A stretch of DNA of 64,000 nucleotides, from positions 281,876-345,875 of the forward strand of contig FJUW01000071.1 in the NCBI GenBank assembly GCA_900074885.1, in the 5' to 3' direction. Both the position numbers and the translations under genes were made by a program. Below are positions 33,138 through 45,391 of the stretch, one piece after another. The stretch is from Rhynchosporium graminicola (lineage: Eukaryota > Ascomycota > Leotiomycetes > Helotiales > Ploettnerulaceae). A model generated the notes under the pieces. The model ran no database searches and was not told where the DNA came from. It was given only the letters and a program-made list of their open reading frames with translations. Each line of letters starts with the position of its first letter. Position 1 is the first letter of the stretch.

Positions 33138-35743
33138 GAGGCTAAGAGTAAGTTAAGCTATAAAATACCTTTCTTACTAATATAGTTTCTGATTTCTCTT
33201 CTAAAGTAACTTCCAGGATTAATATAAAAGCTAATAGGTATACTATTTATCTTGAATAGTATATCTAGTGATATCTTAATATATTCCGAATTAGCTACTA
33301 CGCACGGAAAGGCTTATAGTAGCCGGGAGAAGTAGTTTATAATAATAAGAAGGTATCTATAACTCTCAGGTAGTTATATAAAAGGTCTATAGAAGTCTGC
33401 TCTAAGTAATTATATCGGTATAGAGACTACAATCTAGAAGAGTAATACTAATTTCTGAGCTAGTCCGTGTTTCGCGTATTAAAGATACTTAGTAATATAT
33501 AAAGTAATATCCTTAGTATGTATAAGCTAATATACGCCTCTGAGTTCTCTGATAGTAATAGTCGATATAAAGTATCCTCCCTTATTATAAGCTTTTACTA
33601 AAGCTTCTATGACTTACTCTAGTATAAGATAATATTTATATAATTCTCTCTACTTATATTATAATACCTTATGCTCCTATTTATATTTCTTATATCAGAG
33701 CTCTAAGGATCTCTTTCTTATATAGTCTATACTATCTAGGTAAATACTATAGACTAAGAACCTAATAATATCTTTATACTAGTATATCTTCTTATAAGCT
33801 TCTAAAGGGGATATTAGCTCGACTATTACTAGCTTCGATAACTAGTAAGTCTCCGCAGATAAAGCTTTAAATATTTTAAGGGGAGGCGTATCTTCTAGAA
33901 CTTATAATCTAGTAAAGGGTGAACTTAATTATAAAGTTATATCTTAGAACCTCTCTCTTATTATATATAAGGTAGCAATAAACTCTAGATCTTCCTTCTT
34001 ATTTCTAGCTTATTTCTTAATATTATCTGCCTTAAATATCTCTCTAATGATTTCTAGCTTCTTATTATTAGTCTTTTTAAAATTAAGCTCTAATTCTTTT
34101 ATTAGATCTTTATACTTACTAATATCGTCTTTCTACCTCTAAATAAGCCTAGTAGTATCCTACTACTATCCTCTAAATCTTAATATATCTAGCTTATTAT
34201 ACTTATCTTTAAGGAAGATAATACGCGATAGAGTATCTGCGGTCTTATTTCTGCTCCCTTAGATATAAGTAATCTATATATTTAGTAACTTTGGCTCTAA
34301 AGCTTACTTAATACAAATTCCCTCCTAAAGAGCTGAAGAATCCAGAAAGTGAGTTAATAGCTAATAATCTATATAGATAATTCCTAGCTTATCTTCTTAT
34401 AATATATAATAATATTTATAACTGAATTCTATAATAGATAGGAGCTCTCTCTTATATATTTTATAATTTCTTTAGGTTTTAGAGAAAGTAAAGCTATTAA
34501 AGAGGATTAGTATTATCTTTCTCTCTCTCTCCTTAGATTATATAATATAATATCCTCTTATATATCTATTAGTATCTATATATATTTATACTAAGAGAGT
34601 TAGATTATAGCTATTTCTCTCTACTACCTTTAAGTATACTTCCTTTAGTAGCTTAAATAATATCGCCTTATTCTCTTTCTATCTCTATCCTATATCTCTA
34701 GTAAGTCGATTTAATAATCGAGTAATCTCTATATAATTCTTAACTTATAGTCGCGTTATCTAGATTACTCTTAAGAATCTCCTAACTTCTATAGTATTTT
34801 TAGGTATTAACTATATATTAATTCTTAATACCCTTTCCGGCTTAATTATTAACTTTCCACCCGCCTTATATAAAGTCCCTAGTATTAGAACCTCTATTAT
34901 AAATAGTAGATACTTCTTAAAGGAGAGCTTAAGACTAGACTATAAGAATTAAAAGAGAAGATAATCTTTCAGAAAAGTAAATACCTCCTTAAATATCTTA
35001 AAGGCTACGAAGATATCATCTATATAGAAGAGTAAGGCCTAAAGAACTACTTTACCCTTAGAAATAATTAGAGAGAATAGTAAGAGCTCAGAATTGTTAA
35101 ACTCTTTTACTATTACTTCTATAGACTTAGATATATCTTTAAAGACTAATTTTATTAGTTCTATTATTAAGAATACTAAGCTTCTATAGCCTTAGGGTAT
35201 ACGAGTTAGTTATAATTATCTATAGCTTAGCGCAGAGAAGGTACAAATATAGCAGTTATCTAGATATAAGTTTACTAACTAGTAGGCGTGCTTAAGGTCT
35301 ATTTAGATAAATAAACGATACTTAGGATTACTAAGAAATATAAAGCACTTTACTATAGAGATCATTAAGTAGCTAGGCGTTCTCTTCTTGATTTTAGAGT
35401 AATAAAATATCACTTTATACTCTCTAGTTTATACCTTAGAATCTATTCCTTTCTTAATTATATATAGGTAGCTATTCTAATCTAATAGCTCTCTATTAGC
35501 TAGGAGAGTATTTTTAAATATACTATACTTAATTCCCTTCTTAATTATCTTATTTAGCTAAGTAAACTTAGCTAGAGTATATCTTCTAGACGCGTTCTTT
35601 TAGATTAGCTTAGAATACTTTAGTATCCTAGCTCTATAAAATAGAGATCTATGAAAAGTATATCTTTTAGGCATATCGAATTAATATAGCGATATATATA
35701 TAAAAGCTTATAGACTTACTTAATTTAATTTAAGAGTATAGTA
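33138..35743 (-). mobile_element. right (5') part of old Ty3/gypsy element, RT visible
   Basis: On the minus strand a reverse transcriptase is readable between about 35,420 and 34,800: IDLKHAY.LVNLYLDN, then LTRIPEG, then ALLFYIDDIFVAFK at about 35,030-35,000 (the YxDD catalytic motif). This pattern is familiar from a gypsy subgroup common in filamentous fungi. Its left edge is the TSD of the 23898-33132 element, so it continues at 23892 and leftward. Its 5' LTR is not identified; its right edge is the copia LTR at 35744. Confidence 0.75.
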
Positions 35744-36278
35744 TGGCAAGGTTACGTTGATCTTCAGAGTAAGGCATAGAGGTAGTAATCGTGTGAATGA
35801 TGTTGGTTGCATTGCAGTACTAATTACTATGGAGAGTCGACAGAAGATATTATCTAGGAATATCCGCACGGACCATGCACGTGACTACAGTCATCTGATC
35901 CATGGTTACGTTGATCTTCAGAGTAAGGCATAGAGGTAGTAATCGTATGAATGATGTTGGTTGCATTGCAGTACTAATTACTATGGAGAGTCGACAGAAG
36001 ATATTATCTAGGAATATCCGCACGGACTATGCACGTGACTATAGTCACCTGATCCATGCCAAGACCTATATCCTCGCAATATACCCCTCTGTAGAGATAC
36101 TATAAAGTCGGTAACTTCTATAGGTACGAGTAATCTAATTTCCTGTAATTACTATCGTATGCGTATATATAGTGATACCCCTGGAGACTAGCACTATGCC
36201 TCGATATCACGTGAACTAGATAAACTATAGGTTCCGTAATTCCTTTAAGATATATTAGCCTTCTAATTGATATCTATA
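35744..36278 (-). repeat. copia LTR (LTR4) with an internal ~153-bp tandem duplication
   Basis: Runs from TGGCAAGG to GATATCTA, with a G-rich tract (AATAAGGGGTA, minus strand) just inside at 36279, as expected for a polypurine tract next to a 3' LTR of a minus-strand element. Inside, a unit of about 153 bp starting GTTACGTTGATCTTCAG occurs twice in tandem (about 35752-35904 and 35905-36057). The units keep many TG/CA dinucleotides and contain a GTGACTacAGTCAC hairpin. A related single unit lies at 54541-54728. Confidence 0.6.
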
Positions 36279-39200
36279 CCCCTTATTCTAGGTATAAAAC
36301 GGTTATATTCAGTATTACTATAAAAGCCTTAAGGTCTTATAAGCTAAGTAGTTTAGTGAAACTATCTGCCGCGTTCTCTTTTAAGGGTATATACTAAGGG
36401 TCTAAATGACCTCTGGCGACCTCCTGGCGAAAGTAGTAGAATTTGATATCGATATGCTTAGTACGCTAATATAATTCAGGGTTCTCTGATAGAGATAAAG
36501 CTCCCTGATTATCGTACTATATCTCTATACTCCTAGAGTCTGGCTTATTATAGCCTAGCTCCTTTAGTACTTGGCGTATCTATAATACTTCTCTAGTAAA
36601 GGCGTATATAGCTATATACTCTGCTTCTATAGAGGCAAGAGCTATAGTAGTCTGTTGCTTTGAAATAGCTAAGAAAACACCTCCTGCAAGGAAGAAATAG
36701 ACTCTAGTATATGATACTCTATTAATTCGGTTACTAGCCTAATCAGAGTTATAGAAACCTCTTAATTTTATGTTCTCTCTATTAGTAACGTCTCCTCTGT
36801 AAGTCGTAGCGTAGTACTTCGTACCTTATAGGTACGCAAGTACTCTCTTAGCGCTCGCAAGGTGTTAAGGTAATAGATTTATCAGAAATTATAATAATAT
36901 AGAGCAGTAGTATAATATATCCCAGCGAGTATAAGCTAGGTACTGAAGACTACCGTAAAGCTATTAATATAGCTTGATTTCTTATAGAGTAGCTACTCCC
37001 TTGAATTTAACTATAGAAACCTCTGAACTAGTAGTAAAGGGCGTATTAGCGCTCTTACAGTTAGTTATTCTAAATCGATCTAATATCTTATCGATATACG
37101 TATCTTAGCAAAGAGAAATCGTCTTCTTCTCTCTGTTACGTATAATTCTGACGCTAAGGAAGTATTTAGCTAGTCTAGCTAGTAGAATATCGAATATAGT
37201 GAGAATCTTCTTCTTAAGCTCTTTAAGAGCTATTCCAGCCTTTAAGATAACTAGAAAATCGTCGACATAAGTAACGATAATTATTCTAGTTTCTTAGTTA
37301 ATATATACGTAATTATCAGTTTATAAAGGTATAAAGTCGATAATACCGAACTCCTTACGTAGTATCTCTTACTAGAGGCGTGGAGACTGCTTCAGACTGT
37401 ATAGAGCCTTTAGTAAGAGTATATATTTATTATCTATAAGTCTACGCCTAAATTGTTTATAAAATAGCAGTAATTTGACGTATATCTAGGTATCGGCTTT
37501 ACTATGTAAGAATACTATTACTATATTAAACTATTCGACTTCTAAGTTATATTCCGCTATAACTGCTAAACTTATCTTCTAAGTAGAAGATTTATAGACT
37601 CCGGTATATATCTAATCGTAATCGTGACTAAATCGTTGCGTATAACCTTGGACTATAAATCTGACCTTATATTTGTCGATTTTGCTGTTTATATCTCTCT
37701 TAGTCTTGAAAACTAGATGAGAACCTAGCACTCTATACCCTTTTAGTATATTAGAGCGACTTATAGTCTTCTAAGTTAACTTCTCTTCAAGAGATCGATA
37801 CTCCTTGATTATAGCCTTCTTCTATTCTGGCTAATTAGCTCTCTTTATAGCTTGATCTAAAGTAGTCGGATTATCTAAGAATAGAGACTCTTCTTAAGCC
37901 GTATAAAAGGCGAGTTAATACTAACTAGTACTCTCTATCTCTTCTTCTAATAGAGAGATAGTATAGGAGTAGCTATTATTTGGTTCCGGGGTTGCCTCAG
38001 GTATTAAATTTGGAGTCGGATTATTACGACTAGAGCGTGTAGCCCTAGGGACGTACTCCGGCATATAGTTCTTAGATCTAGGAGGCTTACTACGCTTCTT
38101 TTGTATAGTAATTTACTCTGGAATATCGACCTCTAGTACTGGAACTTCGTCCTTAACTATAGATTCGGCATCTATACTATCTGTACTATCGACTTTATCT
38201 TCCGAGACTATACTTATATTAGAAGTAGTAGTAATAATAACCTCGACGTCTTGATTTTAACTTAAAGTATCGATAGAATCACTCTTAGTTTAAGGCACTA
38301 TTATAGCGTCTTCTTCATAAGGTTCTATAACTAAACTATCTTTATTAAATCGTAGATAAGAGGTACGAACTACCTTTCTATTAACTAGGTATCTATAGAT
38401 ATTATAACCTTTAAATCCTACTAGAATACCCTTTTCAGCTCTAGGAGCTACCTTATAGCTCTGAACTCTCTTCTCCTTATTAATTAGTATGAAGACAGGA
38501 TATCCTAATACACGGAGATACTTAATAGAGGGAGTATAGTTTACCCCTAGCTTAATATCGTCCTAGAAGTACTTAAAAGGAGTCTTCCTTTCTACTCTAG
38601 AGGTAGAGGTAAGGTTAGCGATATATATAAAGGCGAGTAGAATATCAAGCTATATATAGTTAGGTATATTCTGATCTACTATGACTATATATATCTTCTC
38701 GATAATCGTATATATAGAGCGTTTAGCTCTTCTATCTTACTCTAGAGTATATAGAGTAGACTCCTCTAGTAGTATTCTAAGGTAGTTAGTAAGCTCTTTT
38801 ATCTAAGAGGGAGAGTACTTCTTACCTCTATTATATCTCTATACCTTAATTTTGCAGTAATACTATATTTCAGCTAACTTGATTAGCTTTTAATTAGCTA
38901 AGTATATATCCGACTTCTTAGAGTAGGTAAAGGCCCACTTTCCAGTCGAATAGGCGCATGAGAAGATAGAGGCATAAGAGTGACTATTCAGACCCTTAGG
39001 TTTAAGGTGTACTATATCTATATGGATTTTATCTATCGATCTGGTAGGTCGGGTGTTGGATTTGTAACCAGTACCTTGGTCAGTTCTGCCTGCATTAGCA
39101 TACACACCCTGTACCTTGTCAGTACATGGTCTTAGTACCTGGTTCAGTACCTTGCCCATGTACCTTGTTGTACCTGGCACCTACACCCTGTACCTTGTCA

Positions 39201-40128
39201 ATAGCCTGTACCCTGCATACTCTATTAGAGTTACCATGAAGGTTCTCGATAGAGTTATACTACTCTCTATTACGTATATCGTACTTCTAGAGGTTTCTAC
39301 TGACGTACTACTGACGTAGTATGATTCTACAGTATACGTGTCCTCTTCTATGGAGTTCTGTATTACGTAGTATAGAATATTCTAGAGAGCTCATATAGCT
39401 ATATAAGTAGCTAGAATCTCTCCTGTAGTTAGCTCTCTTCAAGCAATTAAAGCAAGTCAAATTGATCACCTATTATTCTGACCTTTGGCCGATTTCCACC
39501 CTCATTTTCACATCGGGCACGTGCCGACACCTTATTAACCTTCCGAATAGGTCGGCCTTTCTTATATAGTACGTAAAGGTGAGTTCTACTAGTCTTAAGC
39601 TCTATAAACTTTATACTAGTAACTATAGATTAAGTGCGATATACTACGTTAAAGCTAGCGTGATACATACGTCTGTGCTAAAGCTCTATATCGACTGTAG
39701 CTTACTCTATTGCTGCAGGTAAGCTTAAACCTAGAAGGCTAGTATACCTTACGCTAGAGGTCTCTTCTTTAATAATGAATAGATTCTTATGAATTATATA
39801 GATCTCTTTCTCCTTAGACGTGTAGAGAATAGAACTACGTAAATAACCTTCTAATTTATTTAATTTAGAACTGGAGTATAAGTAGACTAGAGACTGCGGG
39901 ATATATAGTGTATTATAGTACTCTAATATGCGTACTATACTATCGGTCTTTATCGCTTTAATCGTATAACTTCTAATCCCGGTAGAGCGTAACGGCTTAT
40001 TAACGGTGAGTATATACTATAAATCGTCTTTTAGCGTATATAAGGTAAACTTAGAAAGGTTATTAGATATATGCTCTATAGCGCCGGTGTCGAAGAGCTA
40101 TCGTGACTTATTGTGATAAGAGAATATA
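36279..40128 (-). mobile_element. Ty1/copia retrotransposon pol (degraded)
   Basis: On the minus strand: RNase H motif with DNQGALSLSENPELY and RTKHIDIKFYYF near 36,430-36,510; reverse transcriptase IIIVTYVDDFLVI near 37,250-37,280; and a protease-like DTGAIEHISNN near 40,070-40,105. Gene order (PR upstream, RT and RNase H at the end) is that of Ty1/copia. Stop codons and TpA enrichment show RIP. A solo LTR interrupts it at 39054-39512. Its 5' part is probably displaced by the element starting at 40129; the single LTR4-like unit at 54541-54728 may be its 5' LTR remnant. Confidence 0.8.
39054..39512 (+). mobile_element. solo copia-type LTR (LTR5), TSD TCGGG
   Basis: 459 bp from TGTTGGATTTGTAACC to CATTTTCACA with perfect TCGGG duplications at 39049-39053 and 39513-39517. 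It matches, in reverse, the 3' LTR at 62269-62740. The first 180 bp are barely affected by RIP and contain repeated CTGTACCTTGTC-like words. Inserted in the copia pol region, so it is younger than its host. Confidence 0.9.
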
Positions 40129-40396
40129 TATAACGACACAAGACTCAAGGCGGTATATAAGCAAGAATAAACGAGTAGGGAGGCTAAGAGCGATCTTATA
40201 TAGTCTACTATAAAGGAAATAAAAAGATAAAGAAGGAAGAAGAAGAGAGATAGAGTACAAAGCACCTTATATATATATACTAGTACTAGTCCGATACTAT
40301 ACCGGGTCGGATACTAGTTCTGCCGGGATACCTATGAACTTAGGCCCTATTATCTATCCTTCTTCTTATATGATATTCAGGTAAGCTATCGTCATA
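40129..40396 (-). repeat. LTR3 copy (3' LTR)
   Basis: 268 bp. The first ~98 bp (TATAACGACACAAGACTCAA onward to the AAAAAGAT region) match the first ~98 bp of LTR1; the rest (TACTAGTACTAGTCCGATAC..) is specific to LTR3. In sense orientation the shared part is the 3' end of the LTR. Confidence 0.85.
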
Positions 40397-40899
40397 TTAC
40401 CCCTCCTCTAAGAAGAGCTTAACCCTAAGCTCGGAAGGTTATAGTTTATACTAGAATAAGTCTTTATTATAACTATTTTCGTCGATATTCGCGTAATAAG
40501 CGCTAGCCGCTCTTTAGTAATAGTAAATTCTTTATAAGGTTCTAACTAGTTATATCGCTATAATAGTACTATATTAGTTATAGCTTCTAAATCGGGCGGT
40601 AAGTAGTATTTACTTTATCTATTTACAGTAGAAGTCGAGTTTAAGTAGGGCGTAAGGTATATAAAGGAAAGGGTTTATTAATATTAGAGCTTTTCCTTTT
40701 CAACTGCGATAACTACTTTAACTTATAAGTTTATTCTCTCTAGACTGCGATATAGCTCCTAGAGTAGGTATCGTTACTAACTACTATAGTAATCTATTAT
40801 AATCTTATATATTAATCGACCTAATTAACTCTTCTCTTAATATAAGTAAGTTTCTTATCTTAGTTTTAAGAATAGTCCTTAAGTGTAGTATAGGGGTTT

Positions 40900-41900
40900 C
40901 ACGGATCTATAACGCTAACTCCTATAGTACTTTTACTAGTTCTTACTAGTACTCTTTCGGCAGCGTATTATATATATTACCTATAGTATATTTACGCTTT
41001 CCTTAAGATAAAGTATAATAATACTCCTGCTTTAGAACTCTTATACTTATTTAATAAGCTTAACTCTAAGCTTTATAAGTATTATTCGGCGTTAAAGAGT
41101 AGTTATAAGTATATAAGTTACTTAAATCTAAATATAGTTATATATACTAACGCGTTATAGTTACCTGATTATATTAATATAGAGTATACTATTTTATCCG
41201 GTTTACTTCCTAGTAGCGAAGCTAAGGATATAGAGCTGAATCGGGGCAGTATTATAGCTACATATAAAGCTATAGATCGGATCTATCGTCTCGCGAAATC
41301 TACTACTCCTACTATTATATTAGAGATTACTATTATATAATTAGCAGAGACTTAAGCTTTAAGGCGATCTATAGAGAAAGTAATTAAGGAGTTAGAGTTT
41401 ATTAAGGCAGTAAGTTAAGATCTTAAACCCTTAGATACTAGTATAATACTAACGTGATATAGGATCTAGATCTTTTAATAGTAAATTCAGTAAAGTCTAA
41501 GTTAATAATATAAATAGCATGAAAGCAGACGAAGGAGTTAAATAGTATTATATAGGAATTTGCGAAGAAAGCTATATTTAAAGCTATAATATCTAATACT
41601 AAGGGAAAGAGGAATTTGCTTTCTAGTTCAGAGATAGCGTTAGATCTAGATACTCTTAGACTTTCTCTAAAGAAGAAACCTCGTGGGATTAGCTATTATA
41701 CTCGGTCTACTACTAGGGCTATATTAGTAGATTTAGGTAAGGAGTTAGATATAGTAGTTCCGGTTCTAGATATTCTAGATTTACTAGAAGTTCCGAAGAA
41801 CTTAAGAGAGAAAGCCGAAGAAGTAGAAGTAGTAGAGGAAGTAGAGTTTTAGATATAGTATTATTATAAGATATAATCAGGGAATTATCCTTAGTAATAA
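40900..41900 (+). mobile_element. gag-like region with zinc knuckle on the strand opposite to the surrounding pol
   Basis: The plus strand keeps an open 78-codon frame (41616-41852: EIALDLDTLRLSLKKKPRG, then an acidic EEVEVVEEVEF end). Directly after it comes a degraded CCHC box, YYYKI*SGNYP (41858-41893), like the box in the gag-only element at 24341. It lies between pol and the 3' LTR of a minus-strand element. It may be a gag fragment of another element inserted in reverse, or an antisense ORF of the gypsy family itself. Confidence 0.5.
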
Positions 41901-42711
41901 ATTTTAATACTAGTAACTATAATAGCTTATTATCTTCTAAGTAACTATAGTTATCTATCTTATCTTCTTAGGCTTTAATCTATTAATCTAGTTTACGCAG
42001 AGGTCTAGGTTTACTTAGGTTAGTAGTATAGAATTCTCTAAGCTTATATAGAGTACTTATTAGATCGGAAATATTATATTAAGTTAGGTCCGGGTTATAG
42101 CTTAGCTAACTAACTTAATACTTTAGATTATCTCTTAGGAGCTATATAGTAAGTATATCTTATAACTCCTACTCTTCTTAAGTAGTAATAACCTCCGGGG
42201 GTAGGTTTAGTAACTCCTAGTCTAGTAATAGGTCGTCCGGGTCCTTAAAGAGTAATTCGGAGGCGAATATATCGTATATAGAGGATCCCGGGAGTAAATC
42301 TAGCTTATAGGAGTATTTAATCTTAGCTAGGACTTAGTATAGTCTTACTTAAAGGCTAGATAGCTTCTTACTCGGCTAGTAATTCTTAAGGTTCCTTATA
42401 GAGAGAAACCACTTTATCTTTAACTTCTTAGTTAATATTACGCCGTTTCAGGTCAGTTATAGCGCTTATCCTCTGCTAAGTAGCTAGTATATTAGCTTTT
42501 ATAACCTCGATAGCGGATTTAGCACGTTTAGCTAAGGATTTAGTATTAGTATATTTAAGCTTCTCTTATAGTATCGATACTATAAGTTACTTCTAATCCT
42601 AGCTATTTCGTAGTAATATACTATATTTAAGGATATATAGCGCTATACTAATAGAATCGTAAGGTAGAGTTACTTAGGCGCGGTCTATTATTAGTAGTAG
42701 TTCGCCCTAGT

Positions 42712-43406
42712 TATGACGACTAGTCAGGTTTAGAGGTTTCTCTCTATTAGTAGAAACACTTACTGCTAAGCGAGATTACACGAGTAGAGTTTAGGGGCCC
42801 CTTTTCATATATATACTTCCCTTCTCTCTCTACTTCTTCACTCCTTAGTTATAGATTCTTAAGTAATTCTTACTACTTCATATTTATAATAATATAAGAT
42901 CTTATTACTTATATAGTTTTAAGACCTTTCTAGAGTAAGCGTTATATTATCTATAACTCTTTTACCTATATCTAGGAAGATGGTAAATATCTACTTATAT
43001 TATACCTCTATACCTAGAGCTACTAAACGCAGGAGACTACGCTATACAGAGAAGGCTTATACTAAGTATAAACTTGAAGAATAGNATAGAATTAATAATT
43101 ACGACTACCTTAATAGCAATAAGGAAATAGACTAACGCTCGAGGGCGAGCTTTTTTCGGAGGGGGGGGTAGTATAATAACTAGTTAGGTTTAGAGGTTTC
43201 TCCCTATTAGTAGAAACACTTACTACTAAGCGAGATTACACGAGTAGAGTTTAGGGGCACCTTTTAATATATATAATTCAATTCTCTCTCTACTTCTTTA
43301 CTCCTTAGTTATAGATTCTCAAGTGATTCTTACTACTTCATATTCATAATAATATAAGATCTTATTACTCATATAGTTTTGAGACCTTTCTAGAGCAAGC
43401 GTCACA
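42712..43406 (+). mobile_element. LTR2 element with almost no internal sequence and an N, TSD CTAGT
   Basis: Two 235-bp LTR2 copies (42712-42946, 43172-43406) in direct orientation, flanked by CTAGT (42707-42711, 43407-43411). The 225-bp interior is the 5' leader up to GAAGAATAG, an N at 43085, then the 3' end with polypurine tract (CGGAGGGGGGGGTAGTA). Both pieces match the two internal ends of the 23898-33132 element, so the whole gag-pol is missing at the N: a scaffold gap or a deletion. Confidence 0.85.
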
Positions 43407-45391
43407 CTAGTTACTCTAGTAGTAATTAACGAAAGGTCTAAAGCGTTAGTTAATATACCAGTTTATAATCTCCGTTTATCTATTAGTTTACTAGTAGAAA
43501 GAGATAGAGAGCTTAACTTTAACTCTAATTATATAGTAAAACTCTTACTAGAAGGATAAGACTAGCTAAGCTCCTTAGTCGGATATAATTAACTTAGGGG
43601 TATATCTGAAATAATATATCTATTAGATAAATAATATCGCTATCCTACGGGTATTAATATTATAATAGTATAGTATCGATACAGAGTCTTTCCCTAAGTA
43701 GTCGATAAATATTAATATCCTATTAAATCCTTAGTTATTAGGCGGGAAGTCCTTAAAATCTATAGCTAAGTACTATATAAGGTAGCTAAATACTAGTAAT
43801 AAGTAGAGGAATCCTTACTATTTCGTCTATTTCGGATAAAAGTACTAGTAGAGGCGGTAATTACAAGTATACTATTTTATATCTAATATAAGTCCTTTCT
43901 AATAGTAATAGATAGAAATTATTTCAGCGGTCTTACGAGCGTTTAGATAAGCAGAGGAAACTTGATCGTAGATTTCGCTAATTAAATAAGTATATAGTAA
44001 GATATAGCGTTATACGTATAAACGACTATTATAAAGTAGTAAACTATTATTAATAGTATAGCTATCTCCTAATATATTTCGTTCCTTAGAGAATAATTCT
44101 TAGTTGAATTAGTATAATTTCTCGATTAAATTAAATAAGTTATATACGGGTTCCGGTAGCGTATTAGTCCCTAGCGATATTAAGTATATATAACTAATTT
44201 AATTAATATAATACTTAGCTAGTTCTGCGTTAATCCTAAGGTCTAAGCGATCTAGAGGTAGTAAAACCCGAGATCTACTATCCTATTTCTATTATTCCTA
44301 TATCCTTAGATCTTATTCCTTATAGCTAAGGATATTAGCTTTAGCGTTATCTTTACTAAGCGTATATATAATTTGAAAGTTGAATTCGAAAAGGAATTCT
44401 ATCTATCTAGCTTACTTACTAGTTAGGACCTTAGTAGTTATAAAGTATTCTAAGGATTAATAGTCTATATATACGCTAGTATAGCGTTATAGAGATATAA
44501 GTTCCGGTCTCTATTTCCGGAAAGACTTAATAATAGCGTATAGCTCCTTATCGTAGATCTCTTAGTTTAATTTATATCTATTAAGAATATAAGAGTAGAA
44601 TCTAATTAGATACTACTAGTTATCTTTATATAATTAGAAGATAACTCTAGCTATTATACTATTAGAGGTATTAGTTTCTAGTTTAGTTTATAATTCAGAG
44701 TCGAAATAGTATAGTTTCTATATCGATAGCAGCTATTAATATAAATCATCGAAGGACTTCTTATAATCGTTAGTGAAATTCTATAGTACTATAAGCCGAG
44801 TAAGTACTAAGAGAGGTTTAGTAATAAGGCCGAAATTCCGAATAAATTAATAATAAAACCTATAGAATCCTAGGAAGTATTTCATAGCTATTACCGTTTC
44901 GAGGTACTTCTAGTTTACTAATAGTACTACTTTCTTAGGATCTGGCTCGATTCCGTTAGTAGTAATAATATATCTAAGGTATTTAGTCCGAGTAATATGG
45001 AATTCGCTTTTCTTAATATCTACTTAAAGTCTAGTATTTATTAAGTATTATAATACTAATTTAATATATTCTTTATATTCCTAGAGCGTTTCTAAGTATA
45101 TAAGAATATTATCTAGGTAAGCTATATAGAAATTATCTAAGTAGTCTAGTAGTATATTATTTATATATCACTAGTATATACTAGGTCTATTATAGAGCCT
45201 AAAAGGTAATACTTTATATTTATAAGATCCGAAGCGGGTTCGGAAGGTAATATACTCCTCGGATTCGGGGTCTATATAGATATAGTTAAATATTACCCGG
45301 ATATCTAATTTAGTAAAGATTACTACTTTAGATATATAAGTTAAGAGCTTATTAATCTTAGGTATTAAGTAAGAATCCTTTCGAGTGATCG

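Noticed and set aside
41616..41852. 78-codon plus-strand frame as a host gene
   Set aside because: It sits in a RIP-degraded element and is directly followed by a degraded zinc knuckle; best read as a gag remnant.
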